Positions 59,703-64,000 of a DNA stretch of 64,000 nucleotides are shown piece by piece. This DNA is from Silene latifolia (taxonomy: Eukaryota; Streptophyta; Magnoliopsida; Caryophyllales; Caryophyllaceae), in assembly GCF_048544455.1 (NCBI RefSeq), contig NC_133529.1:53749401-53813400 (forward strand), in the 5' to 3' direction. The notes beneath the pieces are model-generated. The model was not told where the DNA came from, made no database searches, and was given only the letters and a program-made list of their open reading frames with translations. Position numbers and translations under genes: made by a program. Position 1 is the first letter of the stretch. Every line of letters begins with the position of its first letter.

Positions 59703-60913
59703 GATGAATCGGAATTGGGTGACGATAACCCATTTTTCCGATACACGTGTGAATCATATGCTAATGAAAATTCGTACAATTACAACGGAAATCAATTTGA
59801 AAATGATTGGAATGCCGAACAACATTAACGATATAAAATGACTATGATAGTTATGAACAACATTAGCAAAAGGTATTAATCGAGTATCTTATATATTCAA
59901 ATCACGTTTTTTTTATATGTCGACTTGTTAAAAATATGAATTCCGATCATATGTATGATTTTGCCCAAGCAAAAACGTGTGAAAAACACGTGTAAACAGA
60001 GGCCGAATCGTGTAAATCACACGAAACAGACCAGGCCTCAACGTGTGGATTACACGAATGAGCCCAGGCCCAAACGTGTGATCTACACGATTAAGCCCAG
60101 GCATTTTCGTGTTTTTCACACATTTTGGCCTCATGTTTCGTCCTTTTTTTTTAATATTTGCGTAAGTTTTTTTTTAATTTAGGAAAATGCTAAAGAATCC
60201 CAAGGAGACGGTGTTGATTATAGTGTTGAATTTGTATTTGATTATACGTTTCACACTTTCGAAGAAGCATTTGATCATATTAATGATATTGCTTATGGGT
60301 TAGGGTTACATTTGGTAAAATATAGGTATCACGTGGAAAAAAGTACTCCGTATAAAATTGTTGCATGTGAGCGTTGTGGACCTTACAAAAGTCATGTGAA
60401 GGATCCCGACAAACCGCAAAGAAAGTAAAAAACGAAGAGATTTCAGTTTCCATTTGCAGTAAGGGTGATAAATAGAAATTCAGGTGTGTGGGAAGTAGTT
60501 CCTAAGTGCGGGTTTCATAATCACAAGTTTGGAAAGTTTCTTGAAGGTCATAGACGTAGAGCAAAGTTAACCGATGAACAGAAAGAATTTATTAAGCAAC
60601 AGCGACATTCTCATGTGAAACCGGGGATGGTTAGACATGCATTTACGCTTAGGTTTCCTGATCAACCGACCCATTTTTGAATCAAATTTACAATGAGAAT
60701 GCTCGATTGAGTGTAAAGGATAGGGATAGGAGGAACAGTGTGCAATATATGTTACATCTAGCGAGCGAAGCTAATTATCTCAATGAATTCATGGTGGAGG
60801 AGAAAACAGCGGCTCTTACACATGTTTGGTTTGCTCATCCTAAGGGAGTAGAGATGTTAAAACCGTGGCCTAATTTTATTCTAATCGACTCTACATACAA
60901 GACGAACAAGTAC
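59703..60913 (+). pseudogene. FAR1-like MULE transposase, truncated and broken
   Basis: An acidic N-terminal stretch (from GAT 59703) and then, after a possible intron ending TTTTTAATTTAG at 60182, a frame with FHTFEEAFDHINDIAYGLG, IVACERCG, RFQFPFAVRVI and WEVVPKCGFHNH. These are the FAR1/MULE DNA-binding zinc-cluster blocks. An in-frame TAA lies at 60426 and a frameshift near 60677. The next frame reaches the start of the MULE transposase domain (NFILIDSTYKTNKY), where an LTR-like sequence begins at 60914. The first catalytic Asp (LIDSTYKT) is present; the rest is absent. It is not functional. Confidence 0.78.
59976..60122. repeat. 33-bp palindromic minisatellite, five units
   Basis: CGTGT-N5-ACACG palindromes start at 59976, 60009, 60042, 60075 and 60108, exactly 33 bp apart, with spacers sharing CCAGGC (AGNCCAGGC in most). 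Because 33 is a multiple of three and the unit is symmetric, both strands stay open and encode 11-residue repeats (RPQRVDYTNEP type on the plus strand, RPGLFRVIYTI type on the minus). It lies between the two coding parts of the MULE remnant. Confidence 0.88.
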
Positions 60914-61012
60914 TGTAATACCCCGTATTTTAATGAAATGTGTTTTATAAATAATATTTAAATATTTTATAAATGATTCTAATAGTAGTAATAATAGTAA
61001 TAGCAATAATTA
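60914..61012 (+). mobile_element. LTR-retrotransposon start fragment
   Basis: TGTAATACCCCG begins abruptly inside the MULE transposase frame and resembles the TGTAACACCCCG/TGTAATACTCCG ends of D and E. AGTAC (60909-60913) would be its target duplication; the partner is not in the window. It passes into the microsatellite. Confidence 0.5.
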
Positions 61013-61267
<255 letters not shown>

Positions 61268-61358
61268 TAATCATATCAGAGTCATGTTTTAGAGAGAAGT
61301 TTCTCTCTCTAGAAATATCGTCCTGTACGCCATTGTTACAGCTCGAACTCTAGCTTCC

Positions 61359-63374
61359 ATGGCTCGCGGTAGAGGTCGTCCTCCAAAGGGAAGACCACCA
61401 TCGGAGTCCTCTCCCTTCCCTGCTTCTTCTGATGATAATCTTTCTTCTAATTCTACTCATACTGAATTTATCTCTGAAACCCAGCACTCTTCGTCTAGAC
61501 AACCGGTAATTCTAAATGATCTTTTAGTTACTGCTGTTCAATCTGTATCTAAAATTCAGAAACGCATTGCAAATCATCCTTCTACTGTTGTTTCTTGTGA
61601 GAATTCATCCCCAATTTTGAGCGTCTCGGAGGTTTTACCCACTCCTGTTTCCCCATTAATTGTTGATTCTTTTACTCATGTGGATAATACGGTTCTTCCT
61701 GTTGATAATTCAACCATTTCTGTTGATAATTCAGATGGTGTTAAGGATAATTTGGATGATTCTGTATCTACTGATTCTTTGGCCGCCATTAATGCTACGG
61801 TTATACCTTCTTCTGTATCTGTGGATCCTATTTCTGTTACACCTACCCTTTCTGTTGATACCTCTATTACCCCTGATGCTCCTGTTTCATCTGGGGTTTC
61901 CATTGGGACTACTGTTTCTTCTGAGAAACCCAAATGGACGAAGATAGTTAAGCCTAAAAATCCTATAGGAATGAATCTCTTCTTTCATGAACAAAGCAAG
62001 AATGCTGAGGAAATTGAGGTTGAGTTAGATGATATTGCTGATGAACTGAAATCTGGAAATACACTCTTATGGGTCATTTGTTGGGATCAAAACCTAATCT
62101 TAAGCAAGTTCAGGAATTTCTCTTGAAAAGTTGGAGCCATATTGCTAAACCAGTGGTACAATATTTTAAGAGGAGTTGGTTCAGTTTTAGGTTCTCATCT
62201 GAGGATGAGATGAACAATGTCCTAAAAGAGGGGCCATGGAAAATGGGATCCTTCTCTTTAATTCTCAAGCAATGACACCCAGCCTTCTCTTTTGAGATGG
62301 AAAGGGTCTCAACTATTCCTATATGGGTTCTTTTTCCTGATTTGGATCCTTATCTTTGGTCCAGTAAAGTTTTGAGCAAAATGTCTAGCAAGATTGGTAG
62401 ACCTATATTTGCGGATGTTCCCACCACTAACAAGGAAAGCTATCTTTTGCAAGAGTTATGATTGAGGTGGATATCTCTAAGGTTCTCCCTTTGGAAATCT
62501 CTCTCAACACTCCCTTTGGCCCTTCTACTCAGAGAGTTGAATATGAATGGATTCCCCATTATTGTTCAGGTTATGGGAAAATGGGTCATCTTCTACAAAC
62601 TTGTAAGAAGAATAAACCAAAGAAAACTTCTACTCAGATTGTTGCTCCACCTGGTGGAACCAAAACAACATCTGTTAAGAATACTTCTCCTTGCTTGCTA
62701 GGTGATATCTCAGCATCCTTAGAATCTGATTCCAGGTCAGTGGGTGAGGTGTTAAGCTCAGAATGCTCTCAGTTAGGCTCTTCACTTCCCACCACTGGTC
62801 AGGACTCTTCTTCTTAAATGCTATAAAGCACTCAGAATGCAGCAAGAGGGACCAGGTGAGGACACCTCAAATAGCCTTGAAGAGAGGCTCTTCACCTAAG
62901 TCTCGGGTTATTGCTCCTATTGTCTCTGATAATCCCTTTGCTCCTATTTCCATTCCTGATGAGGAGGAGCACAATGTGGAGGGTGTACTGGATGCCCCAT
63001 CCAACATCACCTCTCATACTGTGGTTACTAGTCCTCTGAAATCTTCTACTCAGACTGATGTTCCACCTGTTGGAGCAAAAGCAGAATTTGTTACATCTAC
63101 TTCTCCTTGCCTGCTAAGTGGTACCTCAACATCCTTAGAACGTGATTCCAGTCCAGTGGGTGAGGTGATAAGTTCAGAATGCTCTCAGCTAGGCTCTTCA
63201 CTTCTCACCCCTGGTCAGGATTCTTCTTCTTTGAATGTTGTAATTCACTCAGAATGCTGCAAGAGGGACAAGGTGAAGATTCCTCAAATAGCCCTGAAGA
63301 GAGGCTCTTCACCTGAGTCTAAGGATCAACTTGTTTTAGGGGAAGGTGACCCTCCTGATAGGGGTGGCCAATGA
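61359..63374 (+). pseudogene. LINE ORF1 (RNA-binding protein), broken
   Basis: ATG 61359 gives MARGRGRPPKGRPPSESS and a Ser/Thr/Val-rich region, then the domain found in plant LINE ORF1 (KPNLKQVQEFLLKSW, SFRFSSEDEMNNVLKEGPWKM, IPIWVLFPDLDP). Frameshifts near 62070, 62445 and 62815 and a TGA at 62273 break it. The zinc knuckle (CSGYGKMGHLLQTC) has Tyr for its second Cys. The C-terminal part holds a direct duplication (62632-62905 and 63048-63322). The second copy has TTCTTCTTTG where the first has lost a T, giving the TAA at 62815. Confidence 0.78.
62632..63322 (+). repeat. Direct duplication in LINE ORF1, offset 416 bp
   Basis: About 275 bp repeated: ACTCAGA, CTTCTCCTTGC, GTGGGTGAGGT, CAGAATGCTCTCAG, GAGAGGCTCTTCACCT recur in order at both places with perhaps 10-15% differences. 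The 140-bp spacer is unique. Confidence 0.85.
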
Positions 63375-64000
63375 AGGTAGCCTCTTGGAATATTAGGGGG
63401 GGAAATGATCCCCTCAAAATGCAAGATATCCAGAATTTCTTGTGGGCAAATAAAGTGGATGTTATGGGGGTTCTTGAAACTAGGATTAAGAAGCATAAAG
63501 CTGGAAAAATTCTTACTAAATTTTTTCATTCTTATGGTATTTATTGTAATTATGATTACCACTATAATGGTAGAATCTGGTTACTTTGGAGGCCTGCTCA
63601 GGTTAAAGTTACTCCTCTAGTTGTTCATGCTCAATTTATCCACTGTGAGATCTTCCATAATGCCTCTTGTCAGAAGGTTCATATGACTATGGTGTATGCT
63701 AGCAATGATGCTAGAGCCAGAGATGATCTTTGGCATCACCTTATTCAGCTCAAGTGTAATGTTGACAAGTTGATTCTCCTTGGTGACTTCAATGTAGTCA
63801 GGAATGTTCTTGAGAGGGTTAGTAACAACCCCCCTGATTTAGCTGATATTATGGATTTTAATAACTGTCTTTTCCAATGTGAGGTTGAGGATATTAATGG
63901 TGCTGGGTGTGACCTTACTTGGACAAATAAACAAGATGCAAGTACTAGGGTTTTGTCAAAGTTGGATAGAGCTTTAGCCAATGCCTCCTGGTTCAATACA
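63371..64000 (+). CDS. LINE ORF2, endonuclease domain, partial
   Basis: ATG 63371 begins MKVASWNIRGG, the classic N-terminus of the apurinic-type endonuclease of plant L1 elements. It is open for 210 codons to the edge. Motifs in order: ETRIKKHK (catalytic Glu), NGRIWLLW, MTMVYASND, LLGDFNVV (Asp/Asn pair), TWTNKQ and SKLDRALAN. The final SDH motif, RT and the C-terminal Cys motif would lie beyond the window. The endonuclease nicks target DNA to prime reverse transcription. The ATG overlaps the last four bases of ORF1 (ends 63374). Confidence 0.92.
   Translation, partial: MKVASWNIRGGNDPLKMQDIQNFLWANKVDVMGVLETRIKKHKAGKILTKFFHSYGIYCNYDYHYNGRIWLLWRPAQVKVTPLVVHAQFIHCEIFHNASCQKVHMTMVYASNDARARDDLWHHLIQLKCNVDKLILLGDFNVVRNVLERVSNNPPDLADIMDFNNCLFQCEVEDINGAGCDLTWTNKQDASTRVLSKLDRALANASWFNT

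Larger units (their letters stand above)
61270..64000 (+). mobile_element. L1-type LINE, 5' part
   Basis: A short leader with a self-complementary AGAGAGAAGTTTCTCTCTCT is followed by ORF1 (61359) and ORF2 (63371), running off the right edge. It probably inserted into the LTR fragment or the microsatellite. ORF1 is broken and ORF2 is open as far as seen. Confidence 0.85.

Noticed and set aside
59976..60122. CRISPR-like look of the palindromic 33-bp array
   Set aside because: Spacers are similar to each other, no cas genes exist and the setting is a plant transposon. It is a minisatellite.

Overview
The window is plant nuclear DNA, almost certainly from a eudicot. It contains Athila-like and chromodomain Ty3/gypsy elements, SIRE-like copia, a 5S-bearing Cassandra-type LTR, a CACTA transposon, MULE and hAT remnants and an L1-type LINE, all in AT-rich sequence. 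I see no ordinary host gene and cannot name the species from the sequence. It is a nested block of transposable elements such as occurs in pericentromeric or other repeat-rich chromatin.

Layout: 1-2810 (-) is the 3' part of a Ty3/gypsy gag-pol (element F), cut in gag by element A. 2811-12598 (+) is A, an Athila-like element with strongly diverged LTRs, gag and protease but no RT or integrase, plus an ATHILA ORF-1-like gene. 12728-14276 is a clean seven-exon gene for a Ulp1-like cysteine protease, followed by CACTA subterminal repeats. The terminus of that CACTA lies almost 40 kb away at 53493, because B (copia, 14841-53412) is inserted in it. C (SIRE-like copia, 21328-50963) is inside B, D (chromodomain Ty3/gypsy, 29623-48303) inside C, and E (non-coding LTR element on the minus strand, 32168-39346) inside the 5' LTR of D. 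The C, D and E insertions are proved by perfect target duplications (ATCTG, AAATG, AAGGG). The CACTA itself appears to sit in a Cassandra-type LTR carrying a 5S rRNA-derived block (to 53796).

53797-60913 holds small DNA transposons: a 3.6-kb MULE-like element with 9-bp target duplication, a hAT MITE nested in another MITE, a larger inverted-repeat candidate, and a broken FAR1/MULE transposase gene with a 33-bp palindromic minisatellite. An LTR fragment, a long trinucleotide microsatellite and a LINE (broken ORF1, open ORF2 running off the edge) close the window.

Only D encodes one uninterrupted gag-pol polyprotein (1477 codons). C has two defects: an early stop in gag and a frameshift in pol.

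The most unusual signal is that several elements carry their own repeated palindrome, in LTRs and sometimes inside poorly constrained coding linkers. TCGATCGA occurs 43 times, shared by A and the unrelated E. C has GTTATAG/CTATAAC hairpins in LTR, gag and pol. The LTR of D has a run of eight hairpins with re-used loop sequences but different, complementary stems. The MULE remnant has CGTGT-N5-ACACG every 33 bp. I know of no description of these as a class.
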